From: Oscillospiraceae bacterium
Lineage (GTDB): Bacteria > Bacillota > Clostridia > Oscillospirales > CAG-272
Assembly: GCA_015064185.1 (NCBI GenBank)
Contig: SVSS01000002.1
Location: 124,001 to 188,000 of the forward strand
DNA length: 64,000 nt
Reading direction: 5' to 3'
Numbering within the stretch: position 1 is the stretch's first letter; the number at the start of each line of letters is the position of its first letter. The notes beneath the pieces are model-generated. The model was not told where the DNA came from, searched no databases, and saw only the letters and a program-made list of their open reading frames with translations. The translations under genes and the position numbers were made by a program. Positions 32,822 to 41,047 of the stretch are shown here, in pieces.

Positions 32822-33559
32822 ATGGCACTGTTCACCATAGCTGATCTGCATCTTTCAGTTGCGTCCGATCATCCAATGGACGTGTTTGGCTCAAGATGGC
32901 AGGACTACATGAAAAAGTTATCTAAGAATTGGCGTGCTGTTATCAAGGAAGAGGATACTGTTGTGATACCGGGAGATATCTCCTGGGCAATGAATCTTTT
33001 GGGTGCAAAAGAGGATTTTGCTCTCATTGATTCCCTTCCAGGAAAGAAGATCTTTGGAAAAGGTAACCATGATTTTTGGTGGGATACTGCCACAAAATGC
33101 GGTAAGTTTTTTGAGGAATGTGGCTTCAACACGCTTTCCCTGCTCTACAATAACGCTTATGTTGTGGAAGATTTTATTGTTTGCGGTACACGGGGCTGGT
33201 TTCTTGAAAAGACACAGCAAATTACTGTTGGAAATGTTGATTATGAAAAAATTTCAAGCCGTGAGCTGCAGCGCCTGAAGCTCAGCCTTGATATGGCTAA
33301 AAAATTGCAGGTTGGCGAGCATACCGATAAGGAAATTTTAGTATTTTTACACTTTCCTCCTGTTTGGGGAGATTTTGTTTGCGGAGAAATGCTTGATTTA
33401 ATGAAGGCATACGGCGTCAAGCGCTGCTATTTCGGGCATATTCACGGCACTTATGCTGCACCCGCAAAGCAGAGTTATGAGGGGCTTGAGCTGTTTTTGA
33501 TCTCTTCTGATTATCTTAATTTTGTACCGCACCGTATTTTTCCGCAAGTTATATTATAA
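32822..33559 (+). CDS. Metallophosphoesterase
   Basis: A 245-residue calcineurin-like phosphoesterase. The metal motifs appear in order: TIADLHLS (D-x-H), VIPGDISWAMN (GD), GKGNHDFWW (GNHD), LHFPPVW (H) and YFGHIHGTY (GHxH). The family includes phosphodiesterases and nucleases; the substrate here is unknown. ATG at 32822 follows AAGGAGGCCGC; the TTG one codon earlier is not needed. Confidence 0.9.
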   Translation: MALFTIADLHLSVASDHPMDVFGSRWQDYMKKLSKNWRAVIKEEDTVVIPGDISWAMNLLGAKEDFALIDSLPGKKIFGKGNHDFWWDTATKCGKFFEECGFNTLSLLYNNAYVVEDFIVCGTRGWFLEKTQQITVGNVDYEKISSRELQRLKLSLDMAKKLQVGEHTDKEILVFLHFPPVWGDFVCGEMLDLMKAYGVKRCYFGHIHGTYAAPAKQSYEGLELFLISSDYLNFVPHRIFPQVIL

Positions 33560-33584
33560 TATTATATTATTTTGTAGAAAACAC

Positions 33585-33613
33585 TTGACAAAACGGTTTT
33601 TAATCGTTAAAAT
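33585..33613 (+). promoter_or_regulatory. Sigma-A promoter of the tig-clpP-clpX unit
   Basis: Perfect TTGACA (33585-33590), 17-base spacer, TAAAAT (33608-33613), 39 bases before the tig ATG. Confidence 0.87.
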
Positions 33614-33652
33614 ATACTTTGTGTGAATTTTCAATCTTTGGAGGAAGAAAAA

Positions 33653-35053
33653 ATGAAATTGTTAAAGGCTGAAAAAATCGAGAACAGCAAATATGAGCTT
33701 GAGATCTCGGTTGATAAGGCTGCTTTTGATGAAGCTGTAAACAAAGCATTTCAAAAGGAAAGCAAAAAGATCAGTGTGCCCGGTTTCCGTAAGGGCAAGG
33801 CTCCCCGTGCTATTATTGAAAAAATGTACGGCAAGGGTGTATTTTACGAAACTGCCATCAATGATATTATTCCCGGCGTTTACAGCGATGCTGTAGCCGA
33901 AGCCGGCATTACGCCTGTTGCACAGCCTGATTTTGATGTTGTTTCGATCGATGACAACGGTCTTGTGCTTTCTGCAAAGGTTTTTGTTAAGCCCGAGGTA
34001 ACTGTAAAGGATTATTTCGGTCTTGAAGCAAAGCGCACTGTTGCAGCTGTAACTGATGCTGAGGTAGATGCTGAGATCAACACTGTACGTGAGCGCAACT
34101 CTCGCGAGGCTGAGGTTATGGGCCGCGCTGCTGAAATGGGCGATACCGCTGTAATCGATTACGAGGGCTTTTGCGACGGCAAGGCATTTGACGGCGGCAA
34201 GGGCGAGGATTATGCTCTGAAGCTTGGTTCTAACACCTTTATTCCCGGCTTTGAGGAGCAGGTTGCAGGTCACAAGATCGACGATGAGTTTGACGTAAAC
34301 GTTACCTTCCCCACTGAATATCATGCACCTGAGCTTGCAGGCAAGGAAGCAACCTTTAAGTGCAAGCTTCATGCCCTGACTCGCGTAGAGCTCCCCGAGC
34401 TTGACGACGATTTTGCAAAGGATGTTTCTGAATTTGATACCTTTGCCGAATACAAGGCTGATATCAAGGCTAAAATTGAAAAAAGACATGCTGATTCTGC
34501 TGAAGCCGCAATTGGCGATCAGCTCATCGATGCATTGATCGAAAAGATGGAGGCTGACATTCCTGCTCCCATGTTTGAGGCAGAGGCTGAAAACCTTCTG
34601 CGCGATTACGACAACCGTTTGCGCATGTCCGGTCTTGATCTCAACACCTACATGAAGTATACCGGCATGACGCTTGAGAAGATGCGCGAGCAATTCCTTC
34701 CCCAGGCTGAGCGTCAGGTAAAGGCACGTCTCGCACTTGAAAAGATTGCTGAGCTTGAAAATGTTGAGGTAATCGAGGAGGATATCAACGCTGAATACGA
34801 TCGCATTGCAGCTGCATACAATATGCCTGTTGATCAAGTAAAGGCTAGCCTTCCCGCCGATGCCATCAGCGAGGATATCAAGGTAAAGAAGACAATGGAT
34901 CTTGTTCGCGAAAAGGCTGTGGTAACCGAGGAGAAGCCGAAAAAGGCTCCCGCAAAGAAGACCACGACCACAAGAAAGACAACCGCTAAAAAGACTGCTG
35001 CAAAGACTGCAGAAAAGGTTGAAGAAAAGACCGAAGAAAAAACCGAGGAGTAA
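33653..35053 (+). CDS. tig: Trigger factor with a Lys/Thr/Glu-rich tail
   Basis: A 466-residue ribosome-bound chaperone and prolyl isomerase. The ribosome-binding signature is VPGFRKGKAPRAI (about 43-55). The FKBP-type PPIase domain (about 145-240) has DTAVIDYEGFCDGKAFDGG, and a helical C-terminal domain follows. Most trigger factors end near residue 430. Here ~35 extra residues follow, alternating Lys, Thr, Ala and Glu (KKAPAKKTTTTRKTTAKK, then EKVEEKTEEKTEE), disordered and histone-H1-like. ATG at 33653 follows GGAGGAAGAAAAA. Confidence 0.95.
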   Translation: MKLLKAEKIENSKYELEISVDKAAFDEAVNKAFQKESKKISVPGFRKGKAPRAIIEKMYGKGVFYETAINDIIPGVYSDAVAEAGITPVAQPDFDVVSIDDNGLVLSAKVFVKPEVTVKDYFGLEAKRTVAAVTDAEVDAEINTVRERNSREAEVMGRAAEMGDTAVIDYEGFCDGKAFDGGKGEDYALKLGSNTFIPGFEEQVAGHKIDDEFDVNVTFPTEYHAPELAGKEATFKCKLHALTRVELPELDDDFAKDVSEFDTFAEYKADIKAKIEKRHADSAEAAIGDQLIDALIEKMEADIPAPMFEAEAENLLRDYDNRLRMSGLDLNTYMKYTGMTLEKMREQFLPQAERQVKARLALEKIAELENVEVIEEDINAEYDRIAAAYNMPVDQVKASLPADAISEDIKVKKTMDLVREKAVVTEEKPKKAPAKKTTTTRKTTAKKTAAKTAEKVEEKTEEKTEE

Positions 35054-35066
35054 TTCCCCGATCATT

Positions 35067-35100
35067 CCTTATAGCCGCGGCATTTGTCGCGGCTATAAGG
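35067..35100 (+). terminator. Hairpin between tig and clpP
   Basis: 13-bp perfect stem (35067-35079 with 35088-35100), 8-base loop, weak T tract (TTCTATATTT). It may attenuate rather than end transcription. Confidence 0.65.
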
Positions 35101-35143
35101 TTCTATATTTAAAATATCAAAAAACGGAGGTTTTGAAAGAATT

Positions 35144-35749
35144 ATGATGGATTTTTTCCGTAACAGCGCACTTGTTCCCATGGTAGTGGAGCAGACCGGT
35201 CGCGGCGAGCGCTCTTATGACATTTTCTCGCGACTTCTCAATGACCGCATCGTATTTCTCTCCGATGAAGTAAACGATACCACCGCTTCTCTTGTGGTGG
35301 CGCAAATGCTCTTTTTGGAAGCACAGGACCCCGACAAGGATATCAGCTTTTATATCAACAGCCCGGGTGGTTCTGTTACGGCAGGCATGGCAATTTACGA
35401 TACCATGAATTACATCAAGTGTGATGTGTCGACCATTTGCATTGGCATGGCTGCATCTATGGGTGCATTTTTGCTGTCTTCGGGAACAAAGGGCAAGCGC
35501 CTTGCACTCCCCAACAGTGAAATTATGATTCACCAGCCTCTCGGTGGCGCTAAGGGTCAGGCTTCGGATATTAAGATCCAAGCAGATCTTATCCTGCGCA
35601 CGCGCGACACCCTGAACCGCATTCTTGCCGAGAATACAGGTAAGAGCATTGAGGAGATCGCACGCGATACCGATCGCGATAACTTTATGACAGCGGATCA
35701 AGCGCTGGCTTACGGCCTTGTCGATAAGGTTCTTGCAAAAAGAAATTAA
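35144..35749 (+). CDS. clpP: ATP-dependent Clp protease proteolytic subunit
   Basis: A 201-residue serine peptidase forming the Clp barrel. The triad is visible: Ser105 in [11 protein letters not shown], His130 in [10 protein letters not shown], and an Asp in the RDTDRDNF segment. YINSPGGSV is the oxyanion strand. GGAGG lies upstream, and the second ATG at 35147 is an equal start. It precedes clpX, its unfoldase, by 11 bases. Confidence 0.97.
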   Translation: MMDFFRNSALVPMVVEQTGRGERSYDIFSRLLNDRIVFLSDEVNDTTASLVVAQMLFLEAQDPDKDISFYINSPGGSVTAGMAIYDTMNYIKCDVSTICIGMAASMGAFLLSSGTKGKRLALPNSEIMIHQPLGGAKGQASDIKIQADLILRTRDTLNRILAENTGKSIEEIARDTDRDNFMTADQALAYGLVDKVLAKRN

Positions 35750-35760
35750 GTGAGGTAACT

Positions 35761-37080
35761 ATGGCAAACACAACCCAGGGCAAGGGCAACGGAGCCCGTC
35801 ATTGCTCTTTTTGTGGCAGAAACGAACACCAAGCGATTCTCATCCCCTCTACCACAGGGCTTTATATTTGTAACTATTGCGTAGATGCATGTGCCGATCT
35901 TCTTGACGACATCGAAGCACCGATCGAAGCAGAAAACAATTTTACTGCCGATACGCTTCCCCGTCCCACGCAGATCAAGGCTGCGCTTGACGAATATGTC
36001 ATTGGGCAGGATGATGCAAAAATTGCGCTTTCCGTTGCAGTCTACAATCATTACAAGCGTATCCTTCATGCCGAAAAAAACAATGTCGGCAATAAAAAAC
36101 GCCATGGAAAAGCCGATATTACGGTAGAAACCGATGAGGTTGAGCTGCAGAAAAGCAATGTGCTTCTTCTTGGCCCCACAGGTGTTGGCAAAACCTATCT
36201 TGCACAAACGCTTGCCAAAACGCTGCGCGTTCCCTTTGCCATTGCGGATGCTACTACACTTACCGAGGCGGGATATGTAGGCGAGGATGTAGAAAATATT
36301 CTACTGCGCCTCATTCAAGCGGCAGATTTTGATATTGCGCTTGCAGAACGCGGCATTATTTATATCGATGAGATTGATAAAATCGCACGAAAAAGCGAAA
36401 ACCGCTCTATTACCCGTGATGTATCGGGTGAGGGCGTACAGCAGGCGCTTTTGAAAATTCTTGAGGGCACGGTGGCAAACGTTCCCCCGCAGGGCGGCAG
36501 AAAGCACCCCAATCAAGAATTTATCCAAATCAACACAAAGAACATTCTCTTCATTTGTGGCGGTGCCTTTGAGGGGCTTGAAACGCTGATCGAAAAGCGC
36601 AAGGGCAACCAAACGGTTGGATTTGGCGGCGAGATCCTCAAGAAAGCCGAAAAGAAAAAGGCAGGGCTTTACCGCGACGTGTTGCCGCAGGATATTGTAA
36701 AATACGGCCTTATCCCCGAGCTTGTGGGACGTGTGCCGGTTATGGTTTCTTTGAATGAGCTTGACCGTGATGCCCTGGTTCGTATCATTAGTGAACCTAA
36801 GAACTCTCTTGTGCGTCAATATGAAAAGTTGTTTGAAATGGATGGTGTAAAGCTTTCCTTTGCTAAGGGGGCGCTTGAGGCGATTGCCGAGCTTGCGCTT
36901 GAGCGCAACACAGGTGCACGCGGACTGCGCGCCATTATGGAGAGCCTGATGCTGAGCACTATGTATGAGATCCCCGCACGCAAGGATGTAGGTGAGGTTC
37001 GCATTACACCAAAATCTGTTAAGGGCAAGGAAAAGCCGCAATATATTTTATTGCGCGACATGCTTCCTGCCGCAGAATAA
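35761..37080 (+). CDS. clpX: ATP-dependent Clp protease ATP-binding subunit ClpX
   Basis: A 439-residue AAA+ unfoldase that feeds ClpP. The N-terminal zinc-binding domain has Cys15, Cys18, Cys37, Cys40. Walker A is GPTGVGKT and Walker [10 protein letters not shown]. The ClpP-docking region follows as IGFGGEI-type sequence (here TVGFGGEI), and the [10 protein letters not shown] sensor-2 is present. The terminator at 37085-37118 closes the operon. Confidence 0.97.
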   Translation: MANTTQGKGNGARHCSFCGRNEHQAILIPSTTGLYICNYCVDACADLLDDIEAPIEAENNFTADTLPRPTQIKAALDEYVIGQDDAKIALSVAVYNHYKRILHAEKNNVGNKKRHGKADITVETDEVELQKSNVLLLGPTGVGKTYLAQTLAKTLRVPFAIADATTLTEAGYVGEDVENILLRLIQAADFDIALAERGIIYIDEIDKIARKSENRSITRDVSGEGVQQALLKILEGTVANVPPQGGRKHPNQEFIQINTKNILFICGGAFEGLETLIEKRKGNQTVGFGGEILKKAEKKKAGLYRDVLPQDIVKYGLIPELVGRVPVMVSLNELDRDALVRIISEPKNSLVRQYEKLFEMDGVKLSFAKGALEAIAELALERNTGARGLRAIMESLMLSTMYEIPARKDVGEVRITPKSVKGKEKPQYILLRDMLPAAE

Positions 37081-37084
37081 ACTT

Positions 37085-37118
37085 AAGTGGCTGTTGAAAC
37101 TGCAACAGCCACTTTTTT
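37085..37118 (+). terminator. Intrinsic terminator of clpX
   Basis: 12-bp perfect stem (37085-37096 with 37103-37114), 6-base loop, T run. Confidence 0.92.
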
Positions 37119-37166
37119 ATCTGCCCTGCGGTAACAAAATTTAATCAACCTTTTGCCCTTGAACGG

Positions 37167-37195
37167 TTGATTTTTTTGCGATAATATGTTAGAAT
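37167..37195 (+). promoter_or_regulatory. Sigma-A promoter of the membrane protein pair
   Basis: TTGATT (37167-37172), 17-base spacer, TAGAAT (37190-37195). Confidence 0.65.
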
Positions 37196-37259
37196 ATATT
37201 ATAATAATTTATATGGTATAGAAAAGGCTGTGATCCCCATATAGTGTTTTGGGGGTGAC

Positions 37260-37790
37260 ATGATGAAGCGTTTTATACCTACAAACAACGAAAATCTGGG
37301 CGCACGACTTGCCGTTCGCTATATGCTGTTTTATGCGATGTCTGTTATGATTGGGGTGCTAAGTGCCGTGCGCGGTATGGCACTTTTTTCGATAGGGCGC
37401 CTTGAGGTTATGGCCTTTTTGTTTGTGCTCTTTGCGGTTTGTGCCGCACTTTTAACGGTAAGCAACACATTTCTTTTGCTTTTGACCGCCATAAAGGGCT
37501 TTTACGATGCAAAGGTACTGTTTCACATTACGCTTTTTGTGAAAGGCGGAAATATCGGCTTTTGGGAATGGAACGGTTCCTTTTTTCTCACGGCCGCCTC
37601 GTTTGTTTTGTTTTTGCTTGCTGCAACCAATGCAACCCGCTTCTCTTTTGAAAGTAATGCGCGTGATCTTGCGCTGATCCTTTCAAAGCCATTTGCAAAA
37701 TACCTAATGGAATCGATGCTTTTGATTGCTTTGGCTACGCTTCTTTATCTGCTTTGGCCGCATTTGCTTGAGCGCATGCCCATGCTTTAA
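37260..37790 (+). CDS. Membrane protein of unknown function
   Basis: A 176-residue protein with about four TM helices (near 20-42, 50-80, 105-125 and 148-168). I do not recognise a family. The Shine-Dalgarno GGGGG (37251-37255) can pair with CCCCA 12 bases before it, so translation may be limited by a small hairpin. The start could equally be the second ATG at 37263. It is followed 22 bases later by the DUF624-like gene, probably co-transcribed. Confidence 0.72.
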   Translation: MMKRFIPTNNENLGARLAVRYMLFYAMSVMIGVLSAVRGMALFSIGRLEVMAFLFVLFAVCAALLTVSNTFLLLLTAIKGFYDAKVLFHITLFVKGGNIGFWEWNGSFFLTAASFVLFLLAATNATRFSFESNARDLALILSKPFAKYLMESMLLIALATLLYLLWPHLLERMPML

Positions 37791-37812
37791 TACTATACGG
37801 AAAGGAAAAAAT

Positions 37813-38799
37813 ATGGGAAACACAAAAAAAACGTGGTCCTTTTTTAACAAAGAACGTCCCGATGCTGTGGCTGAGGATACCACGCCAACACTCAAATTTT
37901 TCTTTAAACTGCTTTGGAGAAAGGCTGCAAAGCTTTTAACACTCAATCTGATGATGGTGTTTCAGATCATCCCGATAGCAGTCGCTGTTTTGGTTTACTT
38001 TTTCGGCGCCACAACACCAACCGTTGAGCATGCTGCTTACGCTCCCCTACTCGGTACCTATATTGCAGGTGGCTCGCCCGCTGCTGCTACGTTGCTCGGG
38101 ACATTTGGGCAACAGTTAAATGTTCCCGTTATGACGACAGGGCGCTTGATCGTCATTTGCATCATGATTGCCATTACCGTGCTTACTTGGGGCTGGCAGA
38201 ATGTTGGCGCCGCTTATAATTTACGCAGCTTGGTGCGCGGTGACTCGGCATTTTTATGGTCGGATTATTTTTACGCTGTGCGCCGCAATTTAAAGCAGGC
38301 CTTTATATTTGGTATTATCGATCTTCTTTTTATCTTTGTATTGGTTTGCGACATTATGTTTTTCTTCCCTCTTTCTACCACTACGGGATACGGCTTAATG
38401 TACGGGCTTGTGCTGGCGCTTGGGCTTATCTATCTCGTGATGCGCTTTTATATTTATCCCATGATGATCACGTTTGACCTTTCCATTTATAAATTGCTTA
38501 AAAATGCCTTGATCTTTACTATGCTTGGTTTCAAGCGCAACCTTGTAGCAGTTCTTGGAATATTTGCCATTATCGTATTGAATATCGCAGCTATTTTTGG
38601 TGGGCTTTCCGTTGGCTTCTCTGTACCGCTTGTTCTCCCCTTCTTTTATCTTTTGGCTTTGCTTGGCTTTATTTCTATGTATGCCGCTTATCCCAACATC
38701 AAGCGATACATGATCGACCCGTATGAAACAAGCGACAGCAATGATGATACATCCGATGAGGTCTCTTCCGAAGAAGTTACCCCTGAAGCAAACGGCTAA
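37813..38799 (+). CDS. DUF624/YesL-like membrane protein
   Basis: A 328-residue polytopic membrane protein. The pattern of an N-terminal soluble lead (FFNKERPDAV), an early LLWRKAAKLLTLNLMMVFQIIPIAV helix (split by two charged residues), RGDSAFLWSDYFYAVRRNLKQAF in the centre and a late YPMMITFDLSIYKLLKNA is that of DUF624/YesL proteins. The C-terminal ~25 residues are Asp/Ser/Glu-rich and disordered. In other bacteria these lie near sugar transporters; none is seen here. AAAGGAAAAA precedes the ATG. The 3' end overlaps the convergent deacetylase by 23 bases. Confidence 0.8.
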   Translation: MGNTKKTWSFFNKERPDAVAEDTTPTLKFFFKLLWRKAAKLLTLNLMMVFQIIPIAVAVLVYFFGATTPTVEHAAYAPLLGTYIAGGSPAAATLLGTFGQQLNVPVMTTGRLIVICIMIAITVLTWGWQNVGAAYNLRSLVRGDSAFLWSDYFYAVRRNLKQAFIFGIIDLLFIFVLVCDIMFFFPLSTTTGYGLMYGLVLALGLIYLVMRFYIYPMMITFDLSIYKLLKNALIFTMLGFKRNLVAVLGIFAIIVLNIAAIFGGLSVGFSVPLVLPFFYLLALLGFISMYAAYPNIKRYMIDPYETSDSNDDTSDEVSSEEVTPEANG

Positions 38800-39475
38800 C
38801 CGTTACAAATTCAAACCCCGACTCCTGCAGCATCGGTATGATTCGCCGAAGCACTGCAGGGGTCGGGCTATTTTTACCGATAAAATCATGCATTAAGATA
38901 ATAGATCCGTCTTTAACATTCTCTTTTACATTTTTACAAATTTCATCGATCGGTGTATGCGCCCAATCCCTTGTATCCACGCTCCACATCACAATAATAT
39001 AGCCCTTTTCCTCACACAGCTTTTTGATATCCTCATTAAAGACACCCTCGGGCGGGCGAAAAAGGTGAACTTTTTCGCCTGTACATTTTTGAATGGCATC
39101 ATTACAGGCTAAAATATCTTCCACAAGAATCCTGCCGTTTGTATTTACGGTGTGATAATGATGATAGGTGTGGTTGCCGATCTCATGCCCCTCTGCTAAT
39201 ACCCTTTTTAGAACGTCGGGATAGGCGTCTACGTTAGCGCCTACTGCAAAAAATGTTGCCTCCACGCCAAACTCTGCTAAAATATCGAGGATTTTGGGCG
39301 TGTAGCGCGGATGTGGACCGTCGTCAAAGGTAAGTGCTACTCTCTTTTTTTCGCTGTTCCCTGTGTGGCGATATACGATCTGAGGGGTTGCGAAGGATCG
39401 AATGGAAAATGTGAGCAAAAGGAGCGCCGTGAGAGCAAGCGATAACACACATTTTCTCTTTACCTTGCAAAGCAT
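38777..39475 (-). CDS. Polysaccharide deacetylase (PdaB-like)
   Basis: A 232-residue exported NodB-domain enzyme with a signal peptide (about 10-30). The metal motifs are ALTFDDGPHPRYT (catalytic Asp and metal Asp), GNHTYHH (metal His pair), FRPPEG, and LMHD. It probably removes acetyl groups from peptidoglycan or another glycan. The start overlaps the upstream deacetylase by 16 bases, so they are coupled. Confidence 0.88.
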   Translation of the reverse strand: MLCKVKRKCVLSLALTALLLLTFSIRSFATPQIVYRHTGNSEKKRVALTFDDGPHPRYTPKILDILAEFGVEATFFAVGANVDAYPDVLKRVLAEGHEIGNHTYHHYHTVNTNGRILVEDILACNDAIQKCTGEKVHLFRPPEGVFNEDIKKLCEEKGYIIVMWSVDTRDWAHTPIDEICKNVKENVKDGSIILMHDFIGKNSPTPAVLRRIIPMLQESGFEFVTVSRLLQG

Positions 39476-40245
39476 AACTCATCAAGCGTACCAAAGCGGT
39501 AGCCCTCTTTTTTTAAGGTGTTGATCAGTTCGGGTAAAATTTCGGCATTGGTTGCAGAAGTCGGGTGCAGGAGGATCACAGCACCGTTATGCATATGCGT
39601 GAGGATCTGCGAGAGCGCCACAGAAGGCTTTTGTTGCTTATTGTTATCCCAATCCGCATAAGCAAAGCTCCAAAATACAGTTTTATAACCAAGCGACTGC
39701 ACAGTTTCAAGCATTTCAAGCGAAAAACTCCCCTCGGGGGGTCTAAAATAGGGCTTTGTGCCGCTTCCCGTAACCTCCTCCACCGCTTTTTCAAGCGCTG
39801 TTATCTCTGCCTTGATCTTTTCCCTTGATACGTTTGCAAGATTGGGATGGTTTGCGGTGTGATTGCAAATGAGATGTCCCTCTTCTGCCATGCGAAGCAC
39901 AAGATCGCGGTTTTCGGTTACAAAATGCTTTAAAACAAAAAATGCCCCCGGCGTTTGTGTTTCTTTTAAAGTGTTTAGCGTTTTTTCCACATTGCCGTTT
40001 TCATATCCTACATCAAAGGTGAGATATATGACCTTGTCGGGATTACTGTCGTCATGCCTGTGATCAATATAAACACCGCCATGGTTTTCTACAAAGGAAA
40101 GATCGGGCGGCACCAAGGCTTGCTTATGCTCCTTATTTCGCGTGGTATACCAATGAATTTCCTTGGCAGGCACGGCGGCAACCTCACACCATAATGTGCA
40201 AAAGCAAAGTGTTATCACGGTTAAAAAAGCTATTATTTTTTTCAT
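39460..40245 (-). CDS. pdaA: Delta-lactam-type polysaccharide deacetylase (PdaA-like)
   Basis: A 261-residue exported enzyme with a signal peptide (about 1-24). The WYTTRNKEHKQ segment before the catalytic domain and YLTFDVGYENGN (in place of TFDDG) are typical of PdaA, which deacetylates muramic acid for delta-lactam formation in spore cortex. HTANHPNL, FRPPEGSFS and LLHPTS supply the remaining motifs. CwlD (15129) is the enzyme that acts before it. Confidence 0.85.
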   Translation of the reverse strand: MKKIIAFLTVITLCFCTLWCEVAAVPAKEIHWYTTRNKEHKQALVPPDLSFVENHGGVYIDHRHDDSNPDKVIYLTFDVGYENGNVEKTLNTLKETQTPGAFFVLKHFVTENRDLVLRMAEEGHLICNHTANHPNLANVSREKIKAEITALEKAVEEVTGSGTKPYFRPPEGSFSLEMLETVQSLGYKTVFWSFAYADWDNNKQQKPSVALSQILTHMHNGAVILLHPTSATNAEILPELINTLKKEGYRFGTLDELCFAR

Positions 40246-40320
40246 TGCAGATCTCCTTTCTGTATTTCTTATACTATTGTGTACTACTTCTTTTTTTTAA
40301 CACAACGAAATTTTTGGTGC

Positions 40321-40361
40321 AAAAAAAGAACCGCTCACCAATGGCAAGCGGTTCTTTTTTT
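40321..40361. terminator. Bidirectional terminator
   Basis: 15-bp stem (40321-40335 with 40347-40361), 11-base loop, A and T runs. It follows the 40365 gene on minus. Confidence 0.88.
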
Positions 40362-40364
40362 GCT

Positions 40365-41033
40365 TTATTTTTTCTCGGTGTCAAATTCTGCGATATGCTG
40401 CTTGATATAATGGTAGATCCTACCCTCAAAGCAACGCTTGTTTTTCTGGAAAAACGGTACTACACGGGCTTGCAGACGTTCAAAATCACATTTCATTTCA
40501 AAAATGATATCTGCCATCTCCTTGTCGCCGCCTGCTTTTACAGCACGGCAAATTGCTGCAACGGTTTTTTTGTCACAGGCATGAAAAAGTGCCAAAATTT
40601 CGGTTTCGGAAAGCTGTGACATATCGTAAAGCATACGAAAGGCAACGGGTGCTCTGTAAGCGGGCTCAGCCTGCATTGCCATTTCAAGATTTTGGGGAAT
40701 GCCGTTCCATAGATCAATTGAATTTTCTACATATTGAGAAAGGTAATATGTAAGATTATCGTGGATAAAGGCAAAGGTGAGCTGGTCAGGCGTAAGCATA
40801 GTGCCTCTACGACGGTCACGCAAGAAATAGTTGATATGCTTGCTTGATATGCGATGTGCAAGATACAGGCACACACAGCCGCCAAGCAAGCTGATTCCTG
40901 CCATAATACCAAAAAAGATCGAAAGTCCCTTGCTTTTCACCACGCATGTTAAAATAAAGAAGAAAAAAGCCAGAATAGATGAAACAAAGGCAAGTTGTTT
41001 GATTTCCTTAAATGAAAACTTATTTTCTTTCAT
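40365..41033 (-). CDS. Hypothetical protein with two N-terminal TM helices
   Basis: A 222-residue protein, family not recognised. Two TM segments (about 13-32 and 36-60) are followed by ~160 cytosolic residues that look helical. These include AAICRAVKAGGDKEMADIIFEM (repeat-like, split after AGG) and a basic C-terminus. It follows pcrA by 14 bases and is probably co-transcribed. It ends at the terminator 40321-40361. Function unknown. Confidence 0.72.
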   Translation of the reverse strand: MKENKFSFKEIKQLAFVSSILAFFFFILTCVVKSKGLSIFFGIMAGISLLGGCVCLYLAHRISSKHINYFLRDRRRGTMLTPDQLTFAFIHDNLTYYLSQYVENSIDLWNGIPQNLEMAMQAEPAYRAPVAFRMLYDMSQLSETEILALFHACDKKTVAAICRAVKAGGDKEMADIIFEMKCDFERLQARVVPFFQKNKRCFEGRIYHYIKQHIAEFDTEKK

Positions 41034-41047
41034 AATGCGACCTCGTT

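Noticed and set aside
33662..35065. 467-residue minus-strand frame antisense to tig
   Set aside because: A shadow created by codon bias of the trigger factor gene; Cys/Leu-rich without domain or start signal.
37235..37255. CCCCA/TGGGG hairpin at the 37260 gene as a riboswitch
   Set aside because: Only five pairs, no further conserved structure; noted with the gene as a possible weak translation gate.
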